Shown piece after piece: positions 42,096-51,853 of a DNA stretch of 64,000 nucleotides. The position numbers were made by a program, and so were the translations under genes. The DNA is taken from positions 1 through 64,000 of the forward strand of contig NZ_QZXA01000001.1 of NCBI RefSeq assembly GCF_003601985.1, in the 5' to 3' direction. Positions within the stretch are counted from its first letter, which is position 1, and each line of letters starts with the position of its first letter. The DNA comes from Mesorhizobium jarvisii (GTDB lineage Bacteria; Pseudomonadota; Alphaproteobacteria; Rhizobiales; Rhizobiaceae). The notes under the pieces are model-generated. The model saw nothing but the letters and a program-made list of their open reading frames with translations. It was not told the DNA's origin and made no database searches.

Positions 42096-43103
42096 TCACA
42101 CCCTGGCGTTCATGCGTTCTTTCTTTTTCTGGAAGCGGGCGTCCATCATGGCTTCACCCTCCCTTGTGCCGTCGTGCCAGGTGCCGAACCACTTATCGAG
42201 CGGGATCAACCCGTCGCCGCCATAGTTCACCTCGAAATATTTGTGGTGCAGGTAATGTGTGTAGGCATGGCTGTTGACGGCCGTGTCCTTAGTCACTTCC
42301 AGCTTGTCGAAGCCGAGATGGCCATTGACGGCGCCGAAGCCAGCAACATGCAGCTGGAACAGCGCGACGATCGGATTGGACGGGATAACGAGGTGCCAGA
42401 AGGCGACCGCGTGGTAGAGGAACCCTTCCACCGGATGCATCGACAGCGACGACCAGGGCGACGGGTTGATCGAATTGTGATGGACCGAATGGATCCAGCG
42501 ATAGAGCGGTCCCCAGTGGATCAGCCGGTGAATAAAGAAGAAATGCACCTCGTGGATGGCCGGCGCGATGAGCACCAGTGCGGCGAGGTACACCGGATGA
42601 TCCTGCCAGCCGACCCACGGCACGTAGCCATTGGCAAAGCACCAAAGGAAGATGACTTCGACCACGGTCCATAGCGGAATGGTGATGAAGAACGAGCGCA
42701 GGAAGTTGTCGAGGTTCTGGCTCTGGAACCAGAACACGTCGGACGGCGCATCGGCGGGGAATTTGTGGTTGTATTTGAACCGCGTCGCCTGGGCGCGCTT
42801 GATGTAGTAGCGCAGCTCGAAGATGCCGTAGAAGACGAGGATCGCCGCGGCGTTGACGGCATAGAGCCACAGTGCCCAGCCCCAGCTGATCGTCTTCATC
42901 GTCTCTACGCTCGGCACGATATAGAACCAGTAGAGCAGCGCCGTGAACATGTGGAAGGCATTCCACGGCCAGATGTAGCCCGGCAACCACGCCAGGATCT
43001 TCGGCAGCCTGGGCGGCCAGTTCCATAACGGCGCGCCCTCGATGCGTCCGTTCGGCTTCCAGTCGCCGCGCTTGTCGCGCACGCCGTATTTGAGATCGTC
43101 CAT
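42096..43103 (-). CDS. sterol desaturase / fatty acid hydroxylase superfamily di-iron oxygenase
   Basis: A 335-residue integral-membrane oxygenase with several hydrophobic segments. It has the histidine clusters of the superfamily: HEVHFFFIHRLIH (near residue 188), HSVHHNS (near 208) and HAYTHYLHHKYFE (near 283). They bind a di-iron centre that inserts oxygen into C-H bonds. ATG 43103 starts the natural MDDLKYGVRDKRG. It is the first gene after the LacI-controlled intergenic region, and its electron donor is probably the MocE-type ferredoxin. The substrate is unknown. Association with a sugar importer is unusual for this superfamily. Confidence 0.87.
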   Translation of the reverse strand: MDDLKYGVRDKRGDWKPNGRIEGAPLWNWPPRLPKILAWLPGYIWPWNAFHMFTALLYWFYIVPSVETMKTISWGWALWLYAVNAAAILVFYGIFELRYYIKRAQATRFKYNHKFPADAPSDVFWFQSQNLDNFLRSFFITIPLWTVVEVIFLWCFANGYVPWVGWQDHPVYLAALVLIAPAIHEVHFFFIHRLIHWGPLYRWIHSVHHNSINPSPWSSLSMHPVEGFLYHAVAFWHLVIPSNPIVALFQLHVAGFGAVNGHLGFDKLEVTKDTAVNSHAYTHYLHHKYFEVNYGGDGLIPLDKWFGTWHDGTREGEAMMDARFQKKKERMNARV

Positions 43104-43272
43104 GCAATTTCTCCACCCGCAATGCCGCACCCGCAACGCCTTGGAATGGGCCGCACGCGCGCGCTGCCTCACACCGTTTGAGAGCGGTGGGCGAAAACCT
43201 GTCTGCGCTGTGCTGCTGCTATCCCTGGGCTGGCGGTGCGTCCGCCTTGCTTGCTTTTGACGAGATAAACAT

Positions 43273-43365
43273 CTTGATCCAAAATGAATCAAGAATAGAA
43301 TTTTTGTTCCAAATTGATTGTGTCATTCATATCAATCTCGCATGGACAATGATATTTTTGTATCA
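43273..43365. promoter_or_regulatory. operator-like palindromes in the divergent lacI/oxygenase promoter
   Basis: This AT-rich stretch, in an otherwise GC-rich region, carries three imperfect palindromes built from TTGAT/ATCAA-like halves: 43273-43293 (CTTGAT...ATCAAG), 43314-43335 (TTGAT...ATCAA) and 43350-43365 (TGATA...TATCA). They lie in the 286-base gap between the oxygenase gene and the divergent LacI gene and are candidate LacI-family operators. Confidence 0.45.
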
Positions 43366-43389
43366 GATGCGACAGGCTGATGAGATAAA

Positions 43390-44427
43390 ATGGATCAGGG
43401 CAAGCGGCCAACGATCAAGGATGTAGCCGCCGAGGCGAATGTTTCGGTGGCCACCGTCAACCGGGTGCTGAGCGGCTCGGGCGCCGTTCGCCAGGGCATG
43501 CGAGAGCGTGTCCGGCTGGCGGCCGAGCAAATCGGTTTCTACGGCATGGGCGCGCTGCGCAGCCGCGTGGCGGCCGCCCGGCCGCGCTACCGGTTCGGTT
43601 TCCTGCTGCACCAGCCCGGCCGCGCCTTCTACCGCAACATGGCCGAGGCGCTGCGCCTGGCAACCGAAGCGGTGCCCGATTGCGAGATCGAGCTGCGCAC
43701 GGAGTTTCTGGACGATCTGTCACCGCAGAATGTCGCATCGCGGATGCTGGCGCTCGGCGCCGAATGCGACGCCGTTGGCGTCGTCGCCGCGGTTCATCCC
43801 CTCGTCACCCAGGCGGTGGACACATTGCATGCCCGCAACGTGCCGGTCTTTGCGCTGATCTCGCAGATTTCGGCGACCGGGCATGTGCGCTATATCGGAC
43901 TGGACAATTGGAAAGTCGGGCGCACCGCGGCCTGGGTGTTCGAGCATGTCTGCCGCGCACCCGGCAAGCTCGGCATCCTTGTCGGCAACCACCGCTATCG
44001 CTGCCAGGAGATGAACGAGAGTGGCTTTCGCTCCTATTTTCGCGAGCACGCGCCTGGCTTCACGCTGCTCGAGCCGCTGCTGACTTTCGAATCCAGCGCC
44101 ATTGCGCAGGAGATGACCGAAAAGCTGCTGAACGAAAATCCGGACCTGTCTGGGCTTTATGTCGCCGGGGGTGGCATCACCGGCACTATTGCGGCCCTAC
44201 GCTCCACCGGCAGGGCCGGAAGCCTCGTTGTTGTCGGCTATGAACTGATGGAGTCGACCCGCCCGGCGCTGCTCGACGGCACCCTGACCTTCATCATCTC
44301 GCACCCCCTCGCCCGCATTGCGCAAGAGACCTTGGCCGGCATGATCCGCGCTGTCTCAACACCGAACGAAGGCGGGAATTTTACAAACATCCTGCCCTTC
44401 GAGATCTACACCCGCGAAAACATCTAG
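43390..44427 (+). CDS. LacI-family transcriptional regulator
   Basis: A 345-residue LacI-type regulator. The helix-turn-helix (TIKDVAAEANVSVATVNRVL) and hinge are at residues 8-60, followed by a periplasmic-binding-protein-like sensor domain from about residue 70 to 330. It is divergent from the 37-43 kb island and very likely controls it in response to the imported sugar or polyol. It is convergent with the HerA-like ATPase gene. Confidence 0.93.
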   Translation: MDQGKRPTIKDVAAEANVSVATVNRVLSGSGAVRQGMRERVRLAAEQIGFYGMGALRSRVAAARPRYRFGFLLHQPGRAFYRNMAEALRLATEAVPDCEIELRTEFLDDLSPQNVASRMLALGAECDAVGVVAAVHPLVTQAVDTLHARNVPVFALISQISATGHVRYIGLDNWKVGRTAAWVFEHVCRAPGKLGILVGNHRYRCQEMNESGFRSYFREHAPGFTLLEPLLTFESSAIAQEMTEKLLNENPDLSGLYVAGGGITGTIAALRSTGRAGSLVVVGYELMESTRPALLDGTLTFIISHPLARIAQETLAGMIRAVSTPNEGGNFTNILPFEIYTRENI

Positions 44428-44464
44428 CAGGTTGCGCCCGACTTGCTACCGGCCCTGGCGCGGC

Positions 44465-46012
44465 TCAGCGGCCTCTCGACAGGCTCCCCAGGATCCCGCG
44501 CACGATGGCGCGTCCGACCGACGAGCCGACCGAGCGCACCACGGACTTGATCGCGGCCTCGGCCACAGTCTGGCGATTGGAAGGGCGCGGCGCCGGCGCG
44601 CGGCGGCCACCGGACGGCGGTGCGGGATCGTCATTGCCGAAGCCCGGTATGGTCCAGCGCGAGCCGCCTGTGCCTGCCTGCTGCGCCTGCTGCTCGGCGT
44701 CCTGTGCGTCCTTGGCCTTTTTCTGCAGCATCTCGAAGGCCGATTCGCGGTCGATGACCTGGTCGTACTGGCCAGTGACCGGACTTTCCGCGATCAGCTT
44801 TTGCCGCTCGGCGGGGGTTATGGGTCCAAGCCGCGAGGATGGCGGCCGGATCAGCGTACGCTGCACCATGGACGGCACGCCCTTGGCCTCCAGCGTCGAG
44901 ACCAGCGCCTCACCGGTGGCGAGCTGGGTGATGGTGGTGGCGCAGTCGAAATCGGGATTGGGGCGGAACGTTTCTGCCGCTGTCCGAACCGCCTGCTGCT
45001 CACGCGGCGTATAGGCGCGCAACGCGTGCTGGACGCGGTTGCCGAGCTGGGCCAAGACCTTTTCCGGAATATCCAGGGGGTTCTGCGTGACGAAATAGAC
45101 GCCGACGCCTTTCGAGCGGATCAGGCGGACCACCTGCTCGACGCGGTCGATCAGCACCTTCGGCGCCTCGTCAAACAGCAAATGCGCCTCGTCGAAGAAG
45201 AACACCAGCTTCGGCTGGTCGGGATCTCCGACCTCGGGCAGTTCCTCGAACAGCTCCGACATAAGCCAAAGCAGGAAGGTCGCGTAGAGGCGCGGATTCA
45301 TCATCAGCTTGTCGGCGGCCAGCACGCTGACGGCGCCTCGGCCGTCACGCGTGGTGCGCATGATGTCGGAGATGCGCAGAGCCGGCTCGCCGAAGAAGTT
45401 GGCCGCGCCCTGTTGCTCCAGTACCAGCAGCGTGCGCTGGATGGCACCCACCGATGGCTTGGTGACATTGCCGTAGCGCGCGCTGATCTCCTCGGCGCGC
45501 TCGGCGATGTTGGCAAGCAAAGCCTGCAGGTCCTTGAGATCGAGAAGCAGCAGGCCCTCCTCGTCGGCAATGCGGAAGGCAATGTTCATGATGCCCTCCT
45601 GCGCGTCGGTCAGGTTCATCAGCCGCGACAGGAGAAGCGGTCCCATTTCAGAAATGGTCGCGCGGATGGGATGGCCCTGCTCTCCGAACAGGTCCCAGAA
45701 GATGACGGGGAATTCCTGGAAGTCGTAAGGGTCGAGCTTGACCTGCGCGGCCCGCTTGACCAGGAAATCCTGCGCCGTGCCCATCATCGCGATACCGGAC
45801 AGGTCGCCCTTGATGTCGGCGCAAAACACCGGAACGCCGGCATTCGAAAAACCTTCAGCCAGGATCTGCAAGGTGACGGTCTTGCCGGTGCCGGTGGCAC
45901 CGGTCACCAGGCCATGGCGATTCCCATATTGCAGCAGCAACTGCTCGGGGCGCTGATAGCTGTCGTCGGACTTGCGGCTGGCGCCGATGAAAATACTGGT
46001 GTCGTCAGCCAT
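44465..46012 (-). CDS. HerA-like P-loop ATPase (DUF853)
   Basis: A 515-residue ATPase with Walker [10 protein letters not shown] near residue 39 and Walker [16 protein letters not shown] near 260. It belongs to the DUF853 HerA-like helicase group related to FtsK/HerA motor proteins. The C-terminal 80 residues are low-complexity and contain a Gly/Pro/Arg-rich stretch before a final amphipathic tail. The cellular role is unknown. DNA or protein translocation is likely from the family. ATG 46012 is chosen because the fold begins there. Confidence 0.88.
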   Translation of the reverse strand: MADDTSIFIGASRKSDDSYQRPEQLLLQYGNRHGLVTGATGTGKTVTLQILAEGFSNAGVPVFCADIKGDLSGIAMMGTAQDFLVKRAAQVKLDPYDFQEFPVIFWDLFGEQGHPIRATISEMGPLLLSRLMNLTDAQEGIMNIAFRIADEEGLLLLDLKDLQALLANIAERAEEISARYGNVTKPSVGAIQRTLLVLEQQGAANFFGEPALRISDIMRTTRDGRGAVSVLAADKLMMNPRLYATFLLWLMSELFEELPEVGDPDQPKLVFFFDEAHLLFDEAPKVLIDRVEQVVRLIRSKGVGVYFVTQNPLDIPEKVLAQLGNRVQHALRAYTPREQQAVRTAAETFRPNPDFDCATTITQLATGEALVSTLEAKGVPSMVQRTLIRPPSSRLGPITPAERQKLIAESPVTGQYDQVIDRESAFEMLQKKAKDAQDAEQQAQQAGTGGSRWTIPGFGNDDPAPPSGGRRAPAPRPSNRQTVAEAAIKSVVRSVGSSVGRAIVRGILGSLSRGR

Positions 46013-46319
46013 ATGTCCGGTCTCCGCAAACTGATAAGTCAAAAGCCAGCCTTTGCCCGAAGGTATAGTGAGGCTGTCGCACAGCGACAATGCCAATTGT
46101 CCAGAGCGGGGCCAATCGTCCCAATCAGGCCTGTCGCCGAAATCGGATTTTGGAACTTGCGGATTTTGCTGGTGTTTGGCAATCGTTCATGGTTCGTCCA
46201 TGCAAGCCGACCTATATCTGATGGATCGAATTCAGGCTCGGGATGCGCATTGCGATAACCGACCGGGAACCGTAGAGTGAACCGCCCGGCTGGTGCGGCC
46301 ATATGAACGAGGAAGATGG

Positions 46320-47762
46320 ATGGGCGCCGGAGCCTTGACCAAGGATGTTGAACCAGTTGGCGCCGAGCGCCAGCGATGGCTGGCCCTGGCGGAAAAGGCA
46401 CTGGCTGGCGCGTCCTTCGAGGAAAAGCTGGTTTCGCACACCGACGACGCCATCCGCATCGAGCCCCTTTATGACCGCGCGACCGGGGCCGAACCGCTCG
46501 TGCGCACGAACCCCCGATCGCCCTGGATCGTCAGCCAACGCGTCGACGACCCCAACGTCGATCGCGCCAAGGCCCAGGTTCTGGACGATATCGCGCAGGG
46601 TGCGACAGGACTGTCGCTCGTCTTCGAAGGCGCCCCGAACGCTTTCGGCTACGGTCTGCCGAGAACCGCTCAGGCGCTGGAAACGGTGCTGGAGGGCGTG
46701 CCTCTCAATCGGATCCAGATTCGCATCGACACGCACCCGTGGAGCCGCCCGATGGCCGACTGGCTGGTGGCGTTCCTGAGCAAGCGCCGCTCCGATCCGG
46801 CAAAGCTCAACCTGTCCTTCGGCATCGACCCGGCGGCGATCCTTGCCGGCACCGGCCGGCTGCGCATGTCGATCGAAGCGCTGCAGGAATCGATGCCCCA
46901 GTCGCTGGCGCACTTCTTCTCGATGGGCGTTCCCGGTGTGCTGCTGGAAGCGGACGGTCGCGTTTTCCACAATGCCGGCGCAACGGAAGCGCAGGAACTC
47001 GGCATCATGCTGGCTTCGGCGGTCTCGTATCTCAGAATGTTCGAGAAGGCGCGGCAGCCGCTTGTCTATGCCGCGCCGCATATCGGCTTCGCGCTCAGCG
47101 TCGACCAGGACCAGTTCCTCTCCATGGCCAAGGTGCGGGCCTTGCGCAGGCTGTGGGCACGCGTGCAGGAAACCTGCTCGATCCCCAACTCCACGGCCAA
47201 CATCCATGCCGAAACGTCATTCCGCATGATGACGGCGCTGGATCCCGAAACCAACATCCTGCGCACGACGATCAGTTGCTTCGCCGCGGCGGCGGGTGGA
47301 GCCGATTCGATCTCCATCCTGCCGCATACGATCGCGCACGGCCTGCCGGCGCCTTTTGCCCGCCGCGTCGCGCGCAACGCCCAGCTGATCATGGCCAATG
47401 AAAGCCATGTCGATCATGTCGCCGATCCCGCCTATGGGTCCGGCGCGGTCGAAGCGCTGACGGCGGACCTTTGCGAAGCCGCGTGGGCGGAGCTGCAGGC
47501 GATCGAGGCCGAAGGAGGCGTATTGTCGAGCCTTCGGGACGGACACATCCAACAGCGCGTTCGCGCCGCCGCCGCCCGGCGCGACGCAGCCTTCAAGGCC
47601 GGTGAGCGGGCCATCATCGGCACCACACTCTATCCGCAGAAAGGTGAACGCCCGGTCGAGACGCTGGATGCGGAGCAGCGGCCTGCCTTCACCGAAGGCG
47701 TCGTGCTGTGCGAAGCGCTGTTCCCGGCCCGCATCGACCAATCCATCGAGGCTGCCTCTTGA
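46320..47762 (+). CDS. mutA: methylmalonyl-CoA mutase small subunit, short form
   Basis: A 480-residue homologue of the small subunit of the heterodimeric methylmalonyl-CoA mutase. It has the N-terminal [23 protein letters not shown] and a TIM-barrel part but ends without the C-terminal cobalamin-binding-type domain found in many small subunits (usually above 600 residues). The start at ATG 46320 follows GAGGAAG. It overlaps the large-subunit gene (TTG start inside TGA). The pair would convert methylmalonyl-CoA and succinyl-CoA, linking propionate and branched-chain degradation to the TCA cycle. Confidence 0.87.
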   Translation: MGAGALTKDVEPVGAERQRWLALAEKALAGASFEEKLVSHTDDAIRIEPLYDRATGAEPLVRTNPRSPWIVSQRVDDPNVDRAKAQVLDDIAQGATGLSLVFEGAPNAFGYGLPRTAQALETVLEGVPLNRIQIRIDTHPWSRPMADWLVAFLSKRRSDPAKLNLSFGIDPAAILAGTGRLRMSIEALQESMPQSLAHFFSMGVPGVLLEADGRVFHNAGATEAQELGIMLASAVSYLRMFEKARQPLVYAAPHIGFALSVDQDQFLSMAKVRALRRLWARVQETCSIPNSTANIHAETSFRMMTALDPETNILRTTISCFAAAAGGADSISILPHTIAHGLPAPFARRVARNAQLIMANESHVDHVADPAYGSGAVEALTADLCEAAWAELQAIEAEGGVLSSLRDGHIQQRVRAAAARRDAAFKAGERAIIGTTLYPQKGERPVETLDAEQRPAFTEGVVLCEALFPARIDQSIEAAS

Positions 47763-49882
47763 TCCCGGATTTCAGTCAGGTCGGCTGGGCGCCGCCGCGC
47801 CGCGCGTCGGTCGAGGTCAAGGGCCAGCGGGTGACGCCGGAAGGGCTTGTCGTCAAGCATCTGTACAATCAGGGCGACCTCAAGGGCCTGCCGTATCTCG
47901 ACACCTATCCAGGCTTGCCGCCCTTCGTGCGCGGCCCCTACCCGACCATGTATGTCCAGCAGCCGTGGACGATCCGGCAATATGCTGGCTTCTCCACGGC
48001 CGAAGAGTCCAACGCCTTTTACCGGCGCAATCTTGCCGCCGGCCAGAAGGGCCTGTCGGTCGCCTTCGATCTCGCCACGCATCGCGGCTATGACAGCGAC
48101 CACCCGCGCGTTGCCGGCGATGTCGGCATGGCGGGTGTCGCCATCGATTCCATCCTCGACATGCGGCAGCTCTTCGACGGCATTCCGCTCGGCGACATGA
48201 CGGTGTCGATGACGATGAACGGCGCGGTGCTGCCGATCATGGCGCTTTACATCGTCGCGGCGGAAGAACAGGGCGTTGCGCAGAAGGATCTGGCAGGCAC
48301 CATTCAGAACGACATTCTGAAGGAGTTCATGGTCCGCAACACCTACATCTACCCGCCAAAACCCTCGATGCGGATCGTGTCGGACATCTTCTCCTACACC
48401 TCGAAGAACATGCCGAAGTTCAATTCGATATCGATCTCCGGCTATCACATGCAGGAAGCCGGTGCGACAGCCGACCTGGAGCTCGCCTATACGATCGCCG
48501 ACGGCATCGAATATGCCCGCGCCGGCGTCGCGGCGGGCCTCGACATCGACCGCTTCGCGCCGCGCCTGTCCTTCTTCTGGGCGATCGGCATGAACTTCTT
48601 CATGGAAGTGGCCAAGCTCAGGGCCGCGCGGCTGCTGTGGGCGACGCTGATGAAGAAGAATTTTGCGCCGAAGGACGAACGCTCGCTGTCGCTGCGCACC
48701 CATTGCCAGACATCCGGCTGGTCGCTGACCGCGCAGGACCCCTACAACAACATCATCCGCACCATGATCGAGGCGATGGCGGCGACCCAGGGGCATACCC
48801 AGTCGCTGCACACCAACTCCTTCGACGAGGCGATGGCGCTGCCGACCGACCATTCGGCGCGCATCGCCCGCAACACGCAGCTCATCCTGCAGAAGGAATC
48901 CGGCACCACGCGCATCATCGACCCGTGGGGCGGCTCGGCCTATCTTGAACGGCTGACGCATGATCTCGCGGCGCGCGCACTGAGCCATATCGAAGAGGTC
49001 GAGGCTCTCGGCGGCATGGCCGCCGCAACCGAACAAGGCATTCCCAAGCTGCGCATCGAGGAAGCGGCGGCGCGCACGCAGGCGCGCATCGATTCCGGCG
49101 AGCAGATGCTGGTCGGCGTCAATGCGCATCGCCCCGAGACCGACATCGAGGTCGATGTGCTCAAGATCGACAATGCCGAGGTCAGGGCCCGGCAATTGTC
49201 GAAGCTGCAACGGCTGAAGGGCACGCGCGATGTCGCGGCGGTGGAAAGCGCGCTCGATGCGCTGACCCGCGCCGCACAAGGCAATGAGAACCTTCTGGAG
49301 TTCGCCATCCGCTCCGCGCGCGCGAATGCGACCGTCGGAGAGATCTCGTTTGCGCTCGAAAGAGCCTTTGGCCGCCACGTCGCTACGGTGCAGACCATTT
49401 CCGGCGTCTATCGCAAGGCGCTTGGCGACAGCCCCGTGGTCGACGGGCTGCAGGACAAGATTAGCGCTTTCGAGAAGAAAAACGGCGGCAAGCCGCGCAT
49501 CCTCGTTGCCAAGATGGGACAGGACGGCCACGACCGCGGGCAAAAGGTGATCGCCACCGCCTTCGCCGATCTCGGCTTCGACGTCACCGTCGGCGCGATG
49601 TTCCAGACGCCGGAAGAGATCGCCAAATTGGCCGTCCAGCATGACGTCCATATCATCGGCGCCTCATCGCTGGCGGCGGGACACCTGACGCTGATCCCCG
49701 AATTGCGCGACGCGCTGAAGAAACTCGGTCGGGGCGACATGCTGATCGTGGCCGGCGGCGTCATCCCGCCGCAGGATTATGATGCGGTGCTGCAAGCCGG
49801 CGCGGCTGAAATCTTCCCGCCGGGCACGGTCATTCCGGAAGCGGCGGACCGGCTGATGGATAGGCTGCTGGCAGCCAACTAG
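47759..49882 (+). CDS. mutB: methylmalonyl-CoA mutase large subunit
   Basis: A 707-residue adenosylcobalamin-dependent mutase. The substrate-binding barrel includes [20 protein letters not shown] near residue 62, and the C-terminal B12 domain carries [15 protein letters not shown] with the cobalt-ligand His near residue 589. The TTG at 47759 overlaps the mutA stop and gives the expected N-terminus. It catalyses the reversible rearrangement of methylmalonyl-CoA to succinyl-CoA. It is convergent with the GreA/B-like gene. Confidence 0.95.
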   Translation: MIPDFSQVGWAPPRRASVEVKGQRVTPEGLVVKHLYNQGDLKGLPYLDTYPGLPPFVRGPYPTMYVQQPWTIRQYAGFSTAEESNAFYRRNLAAGQKGLSVAFDLATHRGYDSDHPRVAGDVGMAGVAIDSILDMRQLFDGIPLGDMTVSMTMNGAVLPIMALYIVAAEEQGVAQKDLAGTIQNDILKEFMVRNTYIYPPKPSMRIVSDIFSYTSKNMPKFNSISISGYHMQEAGATADLELAYTIADGIEYARAGVAAGLDIDRFAPRLSFFWAIGMNFFMEVAKLRAARLLWATLMKKNFAPKDERSLSLRTHCQTSGWSLTAQDPYNNIIRTMIEAMAATQGHTQSLHTNSFDEAMALPTDHSARIARNTQLILQKESGTTRIIDPWGGSAYLERLTHDLAARALSHIEEVEALGGMAAATEQGIPKLRIEEAAARTQARIDSGEQMLVGVNAHRPETDIEVDVLKIDNAEVRARQLSKLQRLKGTRDVAAVESALDALTRAAQGNENLLEFAIRSARANATVGEISFALERAFGRHVATVQTISGVYRKALGDSPVVDGLQDKISAFEKKNGGKPRILVAKMGQDGHDRGQKVIATAFADLGFDVTVGAMFQTPEEIAKLAVQHDVHIIGASSLAAGHLTLIPELRDALKKLGRGDMLIVAGGVIPPQDYDAVLQAGAAEIFPPGTVIPEAADRLMDRLLAAN

Positions 49883-49893
49883 GCTATGCTGCT

Positions 49894-50367
49894 CTAACTG
49901 TCCGACAGCTTGACGATTTCCCATTCCTTGCCGTTGACCGCGGCCACGTCGCCGACCTTCTTGCCGAACAGCGCGACCGCCATGGGCGAAACATGCGAAA
50001 TGCTGCCCTTGGTGGGATCGGCCTCATCCTCGCCGACGATCTTCCAATGCACCTTCTTGCCATCGTCGCCTTCCAGCGTGACGCCCATGCCGAAGCGGAC
50101 GACGTCGCTGCCGGGCTCCGGCACGGACAGTTCGGCGTTTTCGCGCCGCGCCGTCCAGTAGCGCAGATCGCGTGACACCACCGCGATGCGCTCGCGATCG
50201 GCTTTCTTCTCGGCTTTCGCCAGAACGTCGCGCAGATCGGCTAGATTCTCCTCGATCTGCGCCAGGCCGCGTTCCGTCACAAGGTTGCGGTGCGTGCTGA
50301 TCGGCCGCTCGCCGACGCCGGCAATGGCATTCTCGCTGTCTTCTTCGCGGGTAAAAGCTCTGCTCAT
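49894..50367 (-). CDS. GreA/GreB-family transcription factor
   Basis: A 157-residue protein with an N-terminal coiled coil (about residues 30-75, LVTERGLAQIEENLADLRDVL and following) and a C-terminal FKBP-like domain (VTLEGDDGKKVHWKIVGEDEAD, SPMAVALFGKKVGD). The family rescues backtracked RNA polymerase or, in diverged members, modulates transcription otherwise. It has an extended N-terminus of about 25 residues relative to GreA. It is convergent with mutB. Confidence 0.9.
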   Translation of the reverse strand: MSRAFTREEDSENAIAGVGERPISTHRNLVTERGLAQIEENLADLRDVLAKAEKKADRERIAVVSRDLRYWTARRENAELSVPEPGSDVVRFGMGVTLEGDDGKKVHWKIVGEDEADPTKGSISHVSPMAVALFGKKVGDVAAVNGKEWEIVKLSDS

Positions 50368-50476
50368 TGCCTGAACCTAGGCCTCGAGCGGCTGCTCGAC
50401 AAGTCATTGTGAAAAAGGAACGGAACGTTTGGCACGATTCCTGCGACGTCAGGTTGAACGCTGGGATTCTGTGCCG

Positions 50477-51853
50477 ATGTTGAACAGACGAACGCTGCTA
50501 ACCGGAACCGCCGGCTTTGCCGTTGTGGGCCTTGCGCTCGGCAAAGCGGCGGCCGCCGGCCTGACCGGTATCGAAAAAGCCTCGATGCGCGGTTCCATCA
50601 ATGCCACCGAGCTCGGCGTACAGCCCGGCACATTCGACGACCAGAGCAAGGCCTTCGCCAAGCTGCTGCGCGACGCGAACAGCCGGGACATGCCGGTGTT
50701 CCTGCCGGCGGGCACCTATCTGGTGTCCAATCTCTCGCTACCCGGCCGCGTGCGCCTTTCCGGCGTGCCGGGCGCGACGCGGATCGTCTATGGCGGCGAC
50801 GGCCATCTCTTCATGGCCGAACAGGCCGACCATGTCGAACTGAGCGGGCTGGTCTTCGACGGTTCGAACCGCTCGATGGGCGACTATGCGCAAGGGCTGC
50901 TCGATCTGCGCCGGGTCGGCCATCTCGTCGTCGACAATTGCCAGATAACCGGCAGCGGCAAGAACGGGCTGGCGCTGGAACATGCGACAGGCCGCATCGA
51001 ACGCTCCGACATATCGGGCGCGGCGGACGCCGGCATCTATTCGGTCGAGGCGGCCGGACTGACGATATCAGGCAACACGGTCTCCGACTGCGCCAATGGC
51101 GGCATCCTCGTGCATCGCTGGCAGGCGGCCGAAGACGGCACCATGGTGACCGGCAACCGCGTCGAACGCATCGGCGCGCGCAGCGGCGGGACCGGCCAGA
51201 ACGGCAATGGCATCAACGCTTTCCGCGTCGGCAACGTCATCATTTCGGGCAATGTCGTCTCGGATTGCGCTTTCTCGGCGATCCGCGCCAACAGTTCCAG
51301 CAATTTGCAGATTTCCGGCAATACCTGTTCGCGCTCGGGCGAGACCGCGGTCTATTCCGAATTTTCGTTCGAGGGTGCGGTCATCAGCAACAACATCGTC
51401 GATGGCGCGGCCAACGGCATCTCGATCGTCAACTTCAACGAAGGCGGCCGCATGGGTGTCTGCTCCGGCAACATCGTGCGCAATCTGTCGACCAGCGGCC
51501 CCTACACGGCCGATCCGCCCGGCTTCGGCGTCGGCATCGGCGTCGAGGCAGACACCATCGCTTCCAACAACGTCATCGAGAACGCGCCGCTCTACGGCAT
51601 GTCGATCGGCTGGGGACCGTATCTGCGCAATGTCGTGGCCACCGGCAACATCATCCGAAAGGCCGGCACAGGCATCGTCGTCAGCGTGGTCGAGGGTGCG
51701 GGCACGGCCGTCATCTCCGACAACGTCATCGACGGCGCGGTGAACGGCGCCGTCATCGGCCAGCGCTGGGCCGAGCCGGTAACAGCCGACCTGACCCAGT
51801 TAAGCAGCAGCGGTTTTGCGCATTTGACCGTTGAGCGCAACCGCGTCAGTTGA
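50477..51853 (+). CDS. Tat-exported parallel beta-helix repeat protein (TIGR03808 type)
   Basis: A 458-residue exported protein. It begins with a twin-arginine signal (MLNRRTLLTGTAGFAVVG), followed by many beta-helix coils (repeats such as ISGNTVSDCANGGILV, ISNNIVDGAANGISIV and SDNVIDGAVNGAVI) as in pectate-lyase-like folds. It matches the TIGR03808 group seen in Rhizobiales. The function is unknown and no pectinase catalytic residues are obvious. ATG 50477 is chosen because the Tat motif starts there. It overlaps the convergent asparaginase gene by 8 bases. Confidence 0.87.
   Translation: MLNRRTLLTGTAGFAVVGLALGKAAAAGLTGIEKASMRGSINATELGVQPGTFDDQSKAFAKLLRDANSRDMPVFLPAGTYLVSNLSLPGRVRLSGVPGATRIVYGGDGHLFMAEQADHVELSGLVFDGSNRSMGDYAQGLLDLRRVGHLVVDNCQITGSGKNGLALEHATGRIERSDISGAADAGIYSVEAAGLTISGNTVSDCANGGILVHRWQAAEDGTMVTGNRVERIGARSGGTGQNGNGINAFRVGNVIISGNVVSDCAFSAIRANSSSNLQISGNTCSRSGETAVYSEFSFEGAVISNNIVDGAANGISIVNFNEGGRMGVCSGNIVRNLSTSGPYTADPPGFGVGIGVEADTIASNNVIENAPLYGMSIGWGPYLRNVVATGNIIRKAGTGIVVSVVEGAGTAVISDNVIDGAVNGAVIGQRWAEPVTADLTQLSSSGFAHLTVERNRVS

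Noticed and set aside
37000..43103. Naming the island genes moc (rhizopine catabolism)
   Set aside because: Only the ferredoxin is of the MocE type. The oxygenase, the PanB-like protein and the rest do not reproduce the described moc set, so no moc symbols were given.
47630..49651. Long open frame opposite the mutB gene
   Set aside because: It is the antisense of a complete methylmalonyl-CoA mutase and lacks any family motif.
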